Assembly: GCF_900129575.1 (NCBI RefSeq)
Contig: NZ_FQWE01000007.1
Coordinates: forward strand, 110,102 to 174,101
Direction of reading: 5' to 3'
DNA from: Flavobacterium segetis
GTDB taxonomy: Bacteria > Bacteroidota > Bacteroidia > Flavobacteriales > Flavobacteriaceae
DNA: 64,000 nucleotides
The translations under genes and the position numbers were made by a program. Within the stretch, counting starts at the first letter, position 1. Each line of letters opens with the position of its first letter. The notes under the pieces are model-generated. The model did no database searches. It was not told the origin of the DNA and saw only the letters and a program-made list of their open reading frames with translations. Positions 1 through 9,165 of the stretch are shown piece after piece.

Positions 1-671
1 TCCAATAAATGATTTATTTGTTTAATGTGCGGTTCCACTTCTACACTTGTTTCATTAAAAAAGAAAGCCTCTAATCCTGCATCGAGTGCCCCTTGTACGT
101 CAGCATCTAAACTATCTCCAATCATAATACTGCTTACTTTATTAGCTTTAGCCAAATCTATAGCAAAATCAAATATGATCGGATTTGGCTTTTTTACACC
201 TGCCATCTCAGAATTAGTGATAGTTTTAAAATATGCGCCTATTTCGGAATTGTTAATTTTCTTACGTTGTACATCCGCAAATCCGTTTGTTATAATATGC
301 AAATTATAATTTGGTTTCAAATATTCTAACAATTCAATCGTACCTTCAAATAGATGATTGTTTTCTGGTAAAAGGTGAATATACTCATTAGCAATTTGCT
401 CTATTTCATGATCAGAAATAGGATAATTGATTGCATCAAATGAATCTTTTAGTCTATTATATCTTAGTTCGTCATGAGTTATCTCGTCATATTGAAATAA
501 TTTCCAACAAGCCTGATTAATTGGAACGTATTTTTCGATAAAATCCACTATCTTAATTTCGGGATGTTTTTTATCAAAAATACGTTCGAACGTTAGGCCC
601 GAGTTTTTATCAAAATCCCATAAGGTGTGATCTAAATCAAAAAAAACATCTTTTATATGTGTATACTTCAT
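1..671 (-). CDS. HAD-family hydrolase, YjjG-like (3' end outside window)
   Basis: Haloacid-dehalogenase phosphatase, probably of the YjjG noncanonical-nucleotide phosphatase subfamily. It starts with MKYTHIKDVFFDLDHTLWDF; the motif I aspartates are D12 and D14. Later come a motif III lysine (GVKKPNP, about residue 160) and motif IV IGDSLDADVQG near residue 180. The core reaction of the family is phosphate-monoester hydrolysis through an aspartyl-phosphate. 223 codons are visible, and family members are about 225-235 residues, so only the last few residues are missing beyond base 1. It lies 9 bases after radC on the same strand and is probably the last gene of the TPR-mpl-radC run. The substrate is inferred from family resemblance only. 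Confidence 0.85.
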   Translation of the reverse strand, partial: MKYTHIKDVFFDLDHTLWDFDKNSGLTFERIFDKKHPEIKIVDFIEKYVPINQACWKLFQYDEITHDELRYNRLKDSFDAINYPISDHEIEQIANEYIHLLPENNHLFEGTIELLEYLKPNYNLHIITNGFADVQRKKINNSEIGAYFKTITNSEMAGVKKPNPIIFDFAIDLAKANKVSSIMIGDSLDADVQGALDAGLEAFFFNETSVEVEPHIKQINHLL

Positions 672-680
672 TTTTATATT

Positions 681-1376
681 TTAAAAAATTCCCTCGTCTA
701 CAAAACTGTAATAACTAGTTTCAGTGATTATAACATGATCTAACACTTTTATTTCTAAACTGTCTCCTGCTATTTTTAATTTTCTTGTAATTTGTTTGTC
801 GGCATCGCTTGGAACTAAAGTTCCCGAAGGATGATTATGGCACAAAATTAACCCTGTAGCTCCCATTTCAAGCGCTGTTTTAAAAACTAATCTAACATCT
901 ACTAAAGTTCCAGTCATTCCACCCTTGCTTAACTGAGATTTTGAAATTACTTTATTTGAATTATTTAAATAGATAATCCAAAATTCTTCATGCGGCAACT
1001 CGCCAATAATAGGTTGCATGATCTCAAAAATAATTTTGCTCGACGTGACTTTTTTTAACTCGACAACATCCTCAGTTCTTCTGCGCCTTCCTAATTCTAA
1101 CGCTGCAATAATCGAAATTGCTTTGGCTTCTCCTATCCCTTTAAACTGCATAAGTTGCGACAAAGAAACTTTGCCTAATGCATTTAGATTATGATCTACA
1201 CTGGCTAAAATTCGTTTACTCAAATCAACTGCTGATTCATTTCTACTACCTGATCCTATCAATATCGCAATCAATTCTCCATCACTTAAAATACTTTTGC
1301 CTTTTAGCATTAACTTTTCTCGTGGTTTATCCTCTTCAGACCAATTGGTAATAGGGAAAAAGGAATTTTCAGCCAT
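681..1376 (-). CDS. radC: RadC family JAB/MPN-domain protein
   Basis: 231 residues, the usual length for RadC. The N-terminal half has a UPF0758 helix-hairpin-helix region (LMQFKGIGEAKAISIIAALE). The C-terminal half is a JAMM/MPN fold with the complete metal motif H-x-H-x7-S-x-x-D (H180, H182, S190, D193 in CHNHPSGTLVPSDAD). The family was named for DNA repair but that role is disputed; a metal-dependent peptidase-like fold is certain and the substrate is unknown. It sits 34 bases after mpl and 9 bases before the HAD gene, so it is probably cotranscribed. Start ATG at 1376. Confidence 0.92.
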   Translation of the reverse strand: MAENSFFPITNWSEEDKPREKLMLKGKSILSDGELIAILIGSGSRNESAVDLSKRILASVDHNLNALGKVSLSQLMQFKGIGEAKAISIIAALELGRRRRTEDVVELKKVTSSKIIFEIMQPIIGELPHEEFWIIYLNNSNKVISKSQLSKGGMTGTLVDVRLVFKTALEMGATGLILCHNHPSGTLVPSDADKQITRKLKIAGDSLEIKVLDHVIITETSYYSFVDEGIF

Positions 1377-1410
1377 AACATTGATTTTAAACTAATTTAT
1401 GAAAATAATT

Positions 1411-2823
1411 TTAGTTTACAATTAAATTCTTCACCTCGTCAAAATTTAAACCTCCATAATTACCAGAACTCATTAATAACAAAGCTGAATTCTCAAAGTT
1501 TTGTTCAAATAAAAAATCTTTAAATTCTTTAGGGTTCGTATAAATTATTAGGTCTTTACGATTAAAAGCAGTAGCAATCTGGTTAAAAGTCACTTCTTCT
1601 AATTGTTTAATTTTTACAGCATCTGGCGAATAAAACACAACTGCTTTATCTGCATATTGCAATGCACCTTCATATTCCTTTAAAAATTCAGCATTGAGAC
1701 TACTATAGGTATGAAGTTCTAAACAAGCAATTAAAGTACGATTAGGATATTGTTCTTTTACAGCCTTAGTAGTCGCCGCTACTTTACTTGGCGAGTGCGC
1801 AAAATCTTTATAAGCGACTTTATTATTGCCTTCAGCTATTTTTTCTAAACGTTTTGATGCTCCTTTAAAACTGGAAATTGCTTCATAAAAATCAGCTTCA
1901 TCAACACCCATGTTTTGACAAATCCATTTGGCTCCAGCCAAATTATTTAAGTTATGTGCTCCAAACACTTCAATTGGCATATCGCCCTCAGGTGTTGCAA
2001 GTAATGTAATTCCATCCTGCACTGAATATTGTGGAGTGTGATAAGCCATCTTTCGAATAGGATTTGTCGCCGCTTCAGCAACACGTTTTACCTCAGGATC
2101 CTCTTCATTGTAAACTAAAATACCACCATTTGTAATTTTGCCAATAAAAATTTCAAATTGCTCTAAATAATTTTCATACGTTGGGAATACATTAATATGA
2201 TCCCAAGCGATACCAGAGATTAATGCAATATTAGGTTGGTATAAATGAAATTTAGGTCTCCTATCAATTGGAGAAGACAAATATTCATCTCCTTCTAAAA
2301 CTATAAAATCATTTTCTTCAGTGAGGTGAACCATAGTATCAAAACCTTCGAGTTGAGCGCCTACCATATAATCTACAGTAATATCGTGATATTGCATCAC
2401 GTGTAAAATCATCGATGTTATCGTAGTTTTTCCGTGAGAACCACCTATTACAACACGAGTTTTATTTTTAGATTGTTCATATAAATATTCAGGATAAGAA
2501 TAAATTTTAAGTCCTAATTCCTGCGCTTTTATCAATTCAGGATTATCCGCTTTGGCATGCATTCCTAGGATAATTGCTTCAATATTCTTTGTTATTTTTT
2601 CAGGAAACCATCCTAGTTCTTCTGGTAGAATTCCCTTATTAGATAACCTTGTTTTCGAAGGTTCAAAAATTGCATCGTCACTACCTGTAACTTGATAACC
2701 TTTATTGTGTAATGCTAAAGCGAGATTGTGCATTGCACTACCGCCTATTGCTATAAAATGTAGCCGTAGCTCCTCAAACCCAGATGAGGGAACAACTCCA
2801 TTAATGTTGATATTACTATTCAT
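1411..2823 (-). CDS. mpl: Mur ligase family, UDP-MurNAc:tripeptide ligase (Mpl)
   Basis: 470 residues with the three-domain Mur ligase layout. An N-terminal Rossmann-like UDP-binding domain has FIAIGGSAMHNLA near residue 25; the central domain has the ATP-binding loop GGSHGKTT at 127-134; a C-terminal ligase domain contains a KDFAHSPSKV segment. The HFIAIGGSAM start and the total length fit Mpl, which reattaches recycled L-Ala-gamma-D-Glu-mDAP to UDP-MurNAc in the cytoplasm, better than MurC, which catalyses L-Ala addition. It is followed by radC 34 bases downstream. No second MurC-like gene is seen nearby for comparison, so the MurC/Mpl choice is the main uncertainty. Confidence 0.85.
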   Translation of the reverse strand: MNSNININGVVPSSGFEELRLHFIAIGGSAMHNLALALHNKGYQVTGSDDAIFEPSKTRLSNKGILPEELGWFPEKITKNIEAIILGMHAKADNPELIKAQELGLKIYSYPEYLYEQSKNKTRVVIGGSHGKTTITSMILHVMQYHDITVDYMVGAQLEGFDTMVHLTEENDFIVLEGDEYLSSPIDRRPKFHLYQPNIALISGIAWDHINVFPTYENYLEQFEIFIGKITNGGILVYNEEDPEVKRVAEAATNPIRKMAYHTPQYSVQDGITLLATPEGDMPIEVFGAHNLNNLAGAKWICQNMGVDEADFYEAISSFKGASKRLEKIAEGNNKVAYKDFAHSPSKVAATTKAVKEQYPNRTLIACLELHTYSSLNAEFLKEYEGALQYADKAVVFYSPDAVKIKQLEEVTFNQIATAFNRKDLIIYTNPKEFKDFLFEQNFENSALLLMSSGNYGGLNFDEVKNLIVN

Positions 2824-2884
2824 AATTTAATTTATGATTATTGGGATTTAGTGATCTTTTTAGTCTAATGTTTCTTTTAAAAAA

Positions 2885-3562
2885 TTATGAAGATTTTAAT
2901 TGCTTTGCCTTCTCCGCATTTTTCATCTTGTAAACATATAGGTTATATAATTTCTGATAAGCTGTTTTTGACTTTGTAAGTGCGAATGCTTTTTTATATT
3001 GCTTTTCAGCACTATCGTATCTCTTAAAGTATTCATCTATATGTCCTCTTGACAAAAAACCGTCCACTGGAGATAATTGGGCGAGCTCATTAGAATATTT
3101 AATGGCTTTAGATTCACTGCCACCTATAATTCCGGGAAGTTGTAGATACAATTCAATCAAAGCCCATCGCGCTTCAATATGTTTTGGATTTAAAGTCACT
3201 GCTTTTAAGAAAGACTCTTTGACTTCATCAATCATGCCTAGCGCTTTAAATTTATTAGATTCTTTGGCTTTCATTCCTAGTGCACCTCCATATTTATAAA
3301 AATAATCAGCTTCAGAAGGCTTGATATCTTTCAGCCTTTTGTAATACATAATTGCTTTGTCCCAAGATTTATCTTTTCCAGCAATATCTCCTAAATACTC
3401 AATTGTTTTTAAATCAGAAGGATTGGCTTTTAACAAAGTCTCAAAAGAAGTTTTTGCTTGCTCATATTTTCCTAATTCAAATAATTTTTCTGCATTTTCA
3501 AAATTAGTTTGAGACCAGATTACCATTGGAAGAAATATTAAAAAATAAAATAATTTTTTCAT
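2885..3562 (-). CDS. Secreted tetratricopeptide-repeat protein
   Basis: 225 residues. A short signal peptide (MKKLFYFLIFLPMVIWSQ, with cleavage likely after SQ) is followed by TPR-like helical repeats: the first at about 20-50 (AEKLFELGKYEQAKTSFE), others around 67-85 and 185-215. TPRs mediate protein-protein contacts; no enzymatic motif is visible. It precedes mpl by 61 bases. A -7 element TATTTTTG (complement of 3567-3574) ends only four bases before the ATG, so the mRNA may be leaderless. Periplasmic or outer-membrane-facing location is inferred from the signal sequence. Its partner is unknown. Confidence 0.75.
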   Translation of the reverse strand: MKKLFYFLIFLPMVIWSQTNFENAEKLFELGKYEQAKTSFETLLKANPSDLKTIEYLGDIAGKDKSWDKAIMYYKRLKDIKPSEADYFYKYGGALGMKAKESNKFKALGMIDEVKESFLKAVTLNPKHIEARWALIELYLQLPGIIGGSESKAIKYSNELAQLSPVDGFLSRGHIDEYFKRYDSAEKQYKKAFALTKSKTAYQKLYNLYVYKMKNAEKAKQLKSS

Positions 3563-3566
3563 GTTT

Positions 3567-3574
3567 CAAAAATA
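3567..3574 (-). promoter_or_regulatory. -7 promoter element of the TPR gene
   Basis: Reads TATTTTTG on the minus strand, matching the Bacteroidota TAnnTTTG -7 consensus. Its last base is separated from the TPR ATG by four bases (AAAC), implying a leaderless transcript. No clear -33 TTG is visible. Confidence 0.5.
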
Positions 3575-3620
3575 ACGAAATTAATTAGTGAATTCTAATT
3601 TCGTTTTAAAAGCTTTAACT

Positions 3621-3664
3621 AAAAAAAGCCCCTTATCTTGCTTTAATTTCAAGATAAGAGGCTT
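3621..3664 (-). terminator. Rho-independent terminator after the S46 peptidase gene
   Basis: Inverted repeat with arms 3626-3640 and 3650-3664 (15 bp, one mismatch) around a 9-base loop. On the minus strand it is followed by a T run (3627-3621). It lies 21 bases past the S46 peptidase stop. Confidence 0.85.
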
Positions 3665-3684
3665 TTAATTGTTAATAGAGAAGT

Positions 3685-5829
3685 TTATCTCATAATTGTC
3701 ATTTCATCAATAATGTTTTTAGCACCAGCATATTTGTCAATTATCCAAAGTACATAACGAATATCTATATTAATGGTTCTTTGTAGTTTCTTATCAAAGA
3801 TCACATCTCCAGCCATCGCTTCAATATTTCCGTCAAATGCTATTCCCGTAAGTTCTCCTTTTCCATTTAGTACTGGCGAACCTGAATTTCCTCCAGTAAT
3901 ATCATTATCAGTTAAGAAATTTACTGGCATATAACCATCCTTATCTGCATAATCTCCAAAATCTTTCGCTTTATTAAGTTCTAATAAACGAGCTGGTAAA
4001 TCAAATTCAGCATCTCCTGCTTTATACTTTTTAACCATACCTGTCATTGTGGTATAATTATTTACAGTGGCATCATTTCGTTTATCTGCTGGCAAAGCAC
4101 GTACTTTTCCATAAGTTAATCGCAATGTTGAATTAGCATCAGGATATTGAATAGAATTCATTTTAGATTCGCGTAATCCTGCAACAAGATTGCGAAATGC
4201 AATTGCAAAATCGTCATCTGCTTTGGTTTGTTCTGGAGTTCTAGCTCTCATTTTGGTCATTAATTCATTTGAAATAACGTATAAAGGATCGCTTGTGATA
4301 CTTTCTGGTTTTGGCTCTTTCATAAATGCCAAAACACTCTGTTTAGTAGCAAAAATACTTTTGGTGACAGCCATGTCTACATAAGAAGTGAAATTACCTT
4401 TATTTTCCTCTTTTATTTTAGCAACAGCTTCAGGTAGTCCATACCCATTTCCTTTTGAAGTGTATAAATTTAATTGAGCTGCAAAAACATCTTTTTCTAA
4501 GGGCGCATAAAATTTTCCATAAACATTATCAATTAATTGATTCAATCTAGGAAGCATTTCTTGTCTTTTTTCTTCATTTTCTTTATAAAATGAAATTAGC
4601 GCATTTCCTAAATTAGCTGGAGCAGCGCCGTAAGAGGCTGTTCTCATTAATTGAGATAAATAATTATCATGGCGCATTTTCAAATTTGTTTGAGCGTAAT
4701 AATCGTTTATGGTAGTAATTACAGAACCATATTTAGCTTTATTTTCTTTCTTGTTTGCCCAAACATTGAATTTAGCTTCTTCTTTTGCTTTAGTTTTCGC
4801 CGTTCCCGCTTTTGTCAAAGCATCAATCATTCCTTGACGGTTTTTCCAGTAATTAGCTGTTGAAGCATACTTTGAAGCATATTCTAACTTTACTGTTTCA
4901 TCTTTATTCATGAACTTCTTCATGACATCCATACCCGTTTTTGCACCTTCAACCCAAGCAGGATAAGCATACTGAACATTTTGCTCAATTCCACCTGCAG
5001 GCATCCATCGATTGGTACGACCTGGATAACCTAAAATCATTGCAAAATCATTTTCTTCAACACCTTTTAAACTTATTGGTAAATAATGTTTTGGTTTTAA
5101 AGGCACGTTACTTGTAGCATATTCTGCTGGATTTCCATTAGCATCAGCATAAACTCTAAACATAGAGAAATCAGCTGTGTGTCTTGGCCACTCCCAGTTA
5201 TCAGTATCACCACCAAATTTCCCCAAGCTCTCTGGAGGTGTTCCTACTAAACGTACATCTCTATAGTCTTGATAAACAAAATAGTAATATTCATTACCTT
5301 GAAAGAAAGGTCGAACAGAAACGGTATATTTCCCACCTTCGCTATTTTCTTTTTCAATCAACGACATTTCTTGCTGAATCGCTTTATTGCGTTCTGTTTC
5401 GGTCATTTTATCATTTACTTTTGATAAAATTCTTTTAGAAACATCGTCCATACGAACGAAAAAACGAACGAATAATGATCTTGGTTTCATCTCAGCGGCT
5501 TTATCTTTTGCCCAAAAACCATTTTTAAGATAATTTTGCTCCTCTGACGAAAGTTCAGCAATTGCATCATAACCACAATGATGATTAGTGAGTAGCAATC
5601 CTTCCTTAGAAACCATTTCAGCAGTACAACCTCCATTGAACTGGACAACAGCATCTTTTAAACTATGGTTGTTGATACTATAAATCTCTTCAGCTGTAAG
5701 TTGCAGACCCATTTTCTCCATATCTCTATGGTTTAATCTTTCAATAAACATCAAGAACCACATTCCCTCATCTGCTTTAGCTGGAAAAGCTATTAGGCAC
5801 ATGGTTAAGAATAAAATTATTTTTTTCAT
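3685..5829 (-). CDS. S46 family dipeptidyl-peptidase, DPP7-type
   Basis: 714 residues, the standard length of the family. A signal peptide (MKKIILFLTMCLIAFPAKA) is followed by a chymotrypsin-like double barrel split by a helical domain. The triad is readable: His in LLTNHHCGYDAI (H84), Asp in WPRHTADFS (D220) and Ser in GGNSGSPV (S649). These exopeptidases release dipeptides from peptide N-termini in the periplasm and suit asaccharolytic peptide feeding. The specificity position reads FDGN (G667). In characterised enzymes Gly here goes with DPP7-type hydrophobic P1 preference and Arg with DPP11-type Asp/Glu preference, so a DPP7-like activity is inferred. It is a single-gene unit bounded by terminators. 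Confidence 0.93.
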   Translation of the reverse strand: MKKIILFLTMCLIAFPAKADEGMWFLMFIERLNHRDMEKMGLQLTAEEIYSINNHSLKDAVVQFNGGCTAEMVSKEGLLLTNHHCGYDAIAELSSEEQNYLKNGFWAKDKAAEMKPRSLFVRFFVRMDDVSKRILSKVNDKMTETERNKAIQQEMSLIEKENSEGGKYTVSVRPFFQGNEYYYFVYQDYRDVRLVGTPPESLGKFGGDTDNWEWPRHTADFSMFRVYADANGNPAEYATSNVPLKPKHYLPISLKGVEENDFAMILGYPGRTNRWMPAGGIEQNVQYAYPAWVEGAKTGMDVMKKFMNKDETVKLEYASKYASTANYWKNRQGMIDALTKAGTAKTKAKEEAKFNVWANKKENKAKYGSVITTINDYYAQTNLKMRHDNYLSQLMRTASYGAAPANLGNALISFYKENEEKRQEMLPRLNQLIDNVYGKFYAPLEKDVFAAQLNLYTSKGNGYGLPEAVAKIKEENKGNFTSYVDMAVTKSIFATKQSVLAFMKEPKPESITSDPLYVISNELMTKMRARTPEQTKADDDFAIAFRNLVAGLRESKMNSIQYPDANSTLRLTYGKVRALPADKRNDATVNNYTTMTGMVKKYKAGDAEFDLPARLLELNKAKDFGDYADKDGYMPVNFLTDNDITGGNSGSPVLNGKGELTGIAFDGNIEAMAGDVIFDKKLQRTINIDIRYVLWIIDKYAGAKNIIDEMTIMR

Positions 5830-5951
5830 AATGAAATTATTTTTTAGTTGTGCGAATATAAATCATTTTCGGAATTTCAACATCTTTTTGATACCTAAAC
5901 AGCAGTGAAACTCTTTTTTTTAATATAAAATTATGAATTTAATAAATATGC

Positions 5952-5984
5952 ATAAAAAAGGCGCTCCATTTCTACAGCACCTTT
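5952..5984 (-). terminator. Terminator after obgE
   Basis: Arms 5957-5965 and 5976-5984 (AAAGGCGCT and AGCACCTTT, one G-T pair), with a T run on the minus strand after the stem. It ends the hpt-adk-HlyC-obgE run before the S46 gene. Confidence 0.75.
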
Positions 5985-6002
5985 GAGTTAAATTTTTAGA
6001 TA

Positions 6003-7004
6003 TTACTCATTCAACATTTTCCACAACTTGTCTTTCAATTCTGTTAATCCTTGCTGTGCAATAGAGGATATAAACATGTAGGGAACACCCTTAAATGACA
6101 CATCTAATTCGGCTTTGAGTTCTGCTTTCAATTCATCATCAAGCATATCACATTTAGAAATTACAACCATACGCTCTTTATCTAGCATTTCAGGATTGTA
6201 TTTAGTGAGCTCATTTACTAAAATATCGTACTCTCCTTTAATATCTGGTGTATCAACAGGAACTAAAAATAGTAAAGTAGAATTGCGCTCAATGTGACGA
6301 AGGAAATAATGACCTAATCCTTTGCCTTCAGCAGCGCCTTCGATAATACCTGGAATGTCAGCAATTACAAAAGATTGAAAATCTCTATAGGCTACAATGC
6401 CAAGATTTGGTTTTAACGTGGTAAAAGGATAGTCTGCAATTTTTGGTTTAGCAGAGGTCAACACTGACAACAGCGTTGATTTTCCAGCATTAGGAAAACC
6501 TACTAAACCAACGTCAGCAAGGACTTTTAATTCTAAAATCACATCCATTTCTGCACCTGGTAAACCGGGTTGAGAATATCTTGGAGTTTGATTTGTAGAA
6601 CTCCTAAAATGCCAGTTTCCTAAACCACCTTTACCGCCTCGTGAAAGAATTTGTTTCTCTCCTTCTTCGGTAATTTCGAATAGGATTTCACCGGTTTCTT
6701 TATCTTTTACAACAGTTCCCAGAGGAACTTCAATATATTTATCATCTCCATCAGCACCTGTGCTTCGGTCGCCACTTCCGTCTCCACCATTTCCAGCTTT
6801 AATGTGCCTTGCAAATTTCAGGTGAAATAAGGTCCACAGACCTTTATTTCCAACTAAATAAACGTGACCACCACGACCACCATCTCCTCCATCAGGCCCA
6901 CCTTTTTCAATAAATTTTTCTCTATGCAAATGCGTAGATCCTTTTCCTCCTTTTCCGGATGAAACATATATCTTAACATAATCTACAAAATTTCCTTCTG
7001 TCAT
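6003..7004 (-). CDS. obgE: Obg family GTPase
   Basis: 333 residues. An N-terminal glycine-rich Obg fold (about 8-160, many GGDGG-type turns) is followed by a G domain with P-loop GFPNAGKST (169-177), switch [11 protein letters not shown] and an SKCD guanine-specificity motif in place of NKxD. The variable C-terminal OCT domain of some Obg proteins is absent, as usual in this phylum. Obg is an essential ribosome-associated GTPase involved in 50S maturation and stress signalling. It is 83 bases after the HlyC-family gene and ends in a terminator. Adk and Hpt just upstream are purine-nucleotide enzymes, so the group shares a GTP/AMP theme. Confidence 0.96.
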   Translation of the reverse strand: MTEGNFVDYVKIYVSSGKGGKGSTHLHREKFIEKGGPDGGDGGRGGHVYLVGNKGLWTLFHLKFARHIKAGNGGDGSGDRSTGADGDDKYIEVPLGTVVKDKETGEILFEITEEGEKQILSRGGKGGLGNWHFRSSTNQTPRYSQPGLPGAEMDVILELKVLADVGLVGFPNAGKSTLLSVLTSAKPKIADYPFTTLKPNLGIVAYRDFQSFVIADIPGIIEGAAEGKGLGHYFLRHIERNSTLLFLVPVDTPDIKGEYDILVNELTKYNPEMLDKERMVVISKCDMLDDELKAELKAELDVSFKGVPYMFISSIAQQGLTELKDKLWKMLNE

Positions 7005-7087
7005 AATTCTTGTTTTGGTGATTAGAATTTAATTTATTTAGTTTCAATAAACTTTTCGAAACTTCCTATATCAAAAACCTTCCACTA

Positions 7088-8359
7088 TTATTGTATTGCT
7101 TTAACCAATACTTTATCAATCTTCACGCCGTCCATATCGATTACTTCCAACACAAATTTTTGCCACACTAACTTTTCTCCTTGTTTTGGAATACGAGAGA
7201 GTTCAGTCATTATTAAACCACTAACCGTGGTTACTTCATAATCATTTATCAATTCATCTAGTTCAAAATACGTTAAGAAATCGTGCAATGAATAATGACC
7301 ATCAACCAGCCATGTTCCATCTTCACGTTCTACCAATTGAAAATCATCTTTATAAAAATCAGACGCATCTCCAACTAAGGCTTCTAGAATATCATTTAAA
7401 GTTATCACTCCCTGAAAAACTCCGTATTCATCAGACACAAAGGCGTAATGAATTCCCGATTTCTTAAAATTTTCAAGTGCCACATAAGCAGTTGTTTGCT
7501 CCATCATAAAAGGAGCTTCGGTCATTATATCAGCTAAATTGAAATTATCATTGTCAAAATTAGCAAAAATATTCTTCAAGTTTACAACACCTACAATATC
7601 ATCATAATTGCCATTATATACAGGATATATCGAATGTAATTCCTCCAGCATAAACTTTTTTACCTCCTCTTTGTTCGCATAAAGAGGTAAAAATATAACC
7701 GACTTTCTATGGGTCATTAAAGAATTTATTTTTCGATCTCCAATATGAAAAACGCGCTCTACAATATCTTGTTCGATTTCCTGAACTTCACCGCCTTCTG
7801 TTCCTTCCTTAATGATTGCTTTTATTTCCTCTTCAGTAACACGGCCATCAGCGGTGGGTTTTATCCGTAAAATATCCAATAGAAATTCAGTTGATTGAGT
7901 TAGCAACCAAATAAAAGGTGCTGTTACTATGGAAACTATTTTCATAGGCATTGCAACTGCTTTAGCAATAGCTTCAGGATGATTTAATCCTATCCTTTTA
8001 GGTAATAATTCTCCTAGAACTAGTGAGAAAAAAGTCAATATAACCACTACTAAACCAACAGCAACAGCTGGAGCGTAAGGTTTTAAAATGTCAAAACCTT
8101 GTATAAACGTCTGCACATCCGTGGTTATCTTGTCACCACTATAAATACCTGTAAGAATCCCTATTAAAGTAATTCCTATTTGTACGGTTGACAAAAATTT
8201 ATTAGGCGAGTTTGCCAAATCCAATGCGATTTTCGCACTTTTATTTCCTTTTTTAGCCGCTGTTTCTAATCTATTTTTTCGTGCTGAAATTAAGGCAATT
8301 TCGGACATGGAGAAAACCCCATTTAGCAGTATCAGAAAAAATATTATTGCTATTTCCAA
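7088..8359 (-). CDS. CNNM/HlyC-CorC family membrane protein (DUF21-CBS-CorC)
   Basis: 423 residues. The DUF21/CNNM transmembrane domain (about 1-180) has four hydrophobic segments, starting EIAIIFFLILLNGVFSMSEI. A tandem CBS pair follows (about 200-330, including the YGVFQGVITLNDILEALVG segment), then a C-terminal CorC/HlyC domain of about 80 residues. Family members are linked to Mg2+/Co2+ efflux or resistance; haemolysis is a historical label. The start appears to be TTG at 8357-8359, because no in-frame ATG precedes the conserved EIAIIFF. It resembles GldE in domain order but has none of GldE's usual neighbours, so gldE is not assigned. Confidence 0.88.
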   Translation of the reverse strand: MEIAIIFFLILLNGVFSMSEIALISARKNRLETAAKKGNKSAKIALDLANSPNKFLSTVQIGITLIGILTGIYSGDKITTDVQTFIQGFDILKPYAPAVAVGLVVVILTFFSLVLGELLPKRIGLNHPEAIAKAVAMPMKIVSIVTAPFIWLLTQSTEFLLDILRIKPTADGRVTEEEIKAIIKEGTEGGEVQEIEQDIVERVFHIGDRKINSLMTHRKSVIFLPLYANKEEVKKFMLEELHSIYPVYNGNYDDIVGVVNLKNIFANFDNDNFNLADIMTEAPFMMEQTTAYVALENFKKSGIHYAFVSDEYGVFQGVITLNDILEALVGDASDFYKDDFQLVEREDGTWLVDGHYSLHDFLTYFELDELINDYEVTTVSGLIMTELSRIPKQGEKLVWQKFVLEVIDMDGVKIDKVLVKAIQ

Positions 8360-8438
8360 GTTGTTATGTTCATTTGTTTAGGTATTCTAGTTCGATTTTT
8401 CATTTTTTAAAACCGAATATTCTAATTAATTATTATTT

Positions 8439-8580
8439 TAGCCCAGATGATAGTGGAAAGCCCAGAACTTATAAAACATCATTTTCTTGACAGAAAAGAG
8501 CGACCAGTGGAAGCTCCTTTTATGGCTTAGAAAATAAGTTTTATAAGTGAGGACTTGCAACGAACAGCTGGAAATAGCTG
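8439..8580. repeat. Intergenic structured repeat, copy A
   Basis: Begins TAGCCCAGATGATAGTGG and ends GGAAATAGCTG, abutting the adk stop codon. Inside is a perfect 11-bp inverted repeat, ACTTATAAAAC (8467-8477) and its complement (8538-8548), enclosing an inner block with GCGACCAGTGGAAGCTC. After the right arm comes GAGGACTTG, which recurs in copy D (61202-61281). Lies between the HlyC-family gene and adk. Confidence 0.6.
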
Positions 8581-9153
8581 CTATAAATTATCAATAACTG
8601 CACTCACTCTATCCGTAATTTCTGCAATGGAACCTATTCCGTTTACTGCGTGAAATTTTCCTTGCGCTTGGTAATAATTCATGAGTGGCGCGGTTTTTTC
8701 ATTATATTCTTGATAACGATTTCTAATTTTTTCTTCATCTTGATCGTCTATTCTCCCGCTTGTTTTCCCTCTTTCTAATAAACGCTGAATTAAAATTTCA
8801 TCATCGGCTTCAAGTGCAATAGTCGCAGCAACTTTTGAATTTATAGAGGTTAAAAAATTATCTAACGCCTCTGATTGCGACAATGTTCTAGGATAACCGT
8901 CAAACAAAATTCCATTCGTATCTGGATGTTTGTTCACCTCATCAATTAGCATTTTAGTGGTCAATTCATCTGGCACTAAATCTCCTGCATCCATATAAAC
9001 TCTAGCTTGTTTGCCAAGTTGAGTATCGTTTTTTAGATTAAAACGAAATACATCTCCTGTTGAAATATGTGTTAATTTGTATTTTTCTTTAAGAAACTCG
9101 GCTTGTGTACCTTTGCCAGCTCCTGGTTTTCCAAATAAAACAATGTTAGTCAT
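8581..9153 (-). CDS. adk: Adenylate kinase
   Basis: 190 residues, a short-LID form. The P-loop is GKPGAGKGTQ at 8-17, the NMP-binding segment begins STGDVFR near residue 32, and FDGYPRTLSQ and LLERGKTSGRIDDQ mark the CORE/LID region. It catalyses ATP + AMP = 2 ADP in the cytoplasm. There are no zinc-binding cysteines in the LID. It is 12 bases after hpt and certainly cotranscribed with it. Intergenic repeat A reaches the base next to its stop codon, so that repeat would be in the 3' part of the transcript. Confidence 0.97.
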   Translation of the reverse strand: MTNIVLFGKPGAGKGTQAEFLKEKYKLTHISTGDVFRFNLKNDTQLGKQARVYMDAGDLVPDELTTKMLIDEVNKHPDTNGILFDGYPRTLSQSEALDNFLTSINSKVAATIALEADDEILIQRLLERGKTSGRIDDQDEEKIRNRYQEYNEKTAPLMNYYQAQGKFHAVNGIGSIAEITDRVSAVIDNL

Positions 9154-9165
9154 GTTGTTGTGTAG

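Noticed and set aside
7088..8359. Call as GldE
   Set aside because: Domain order fits GldE, but no ssb, mutY or gldD neighbour is present, so only the family is assigned.
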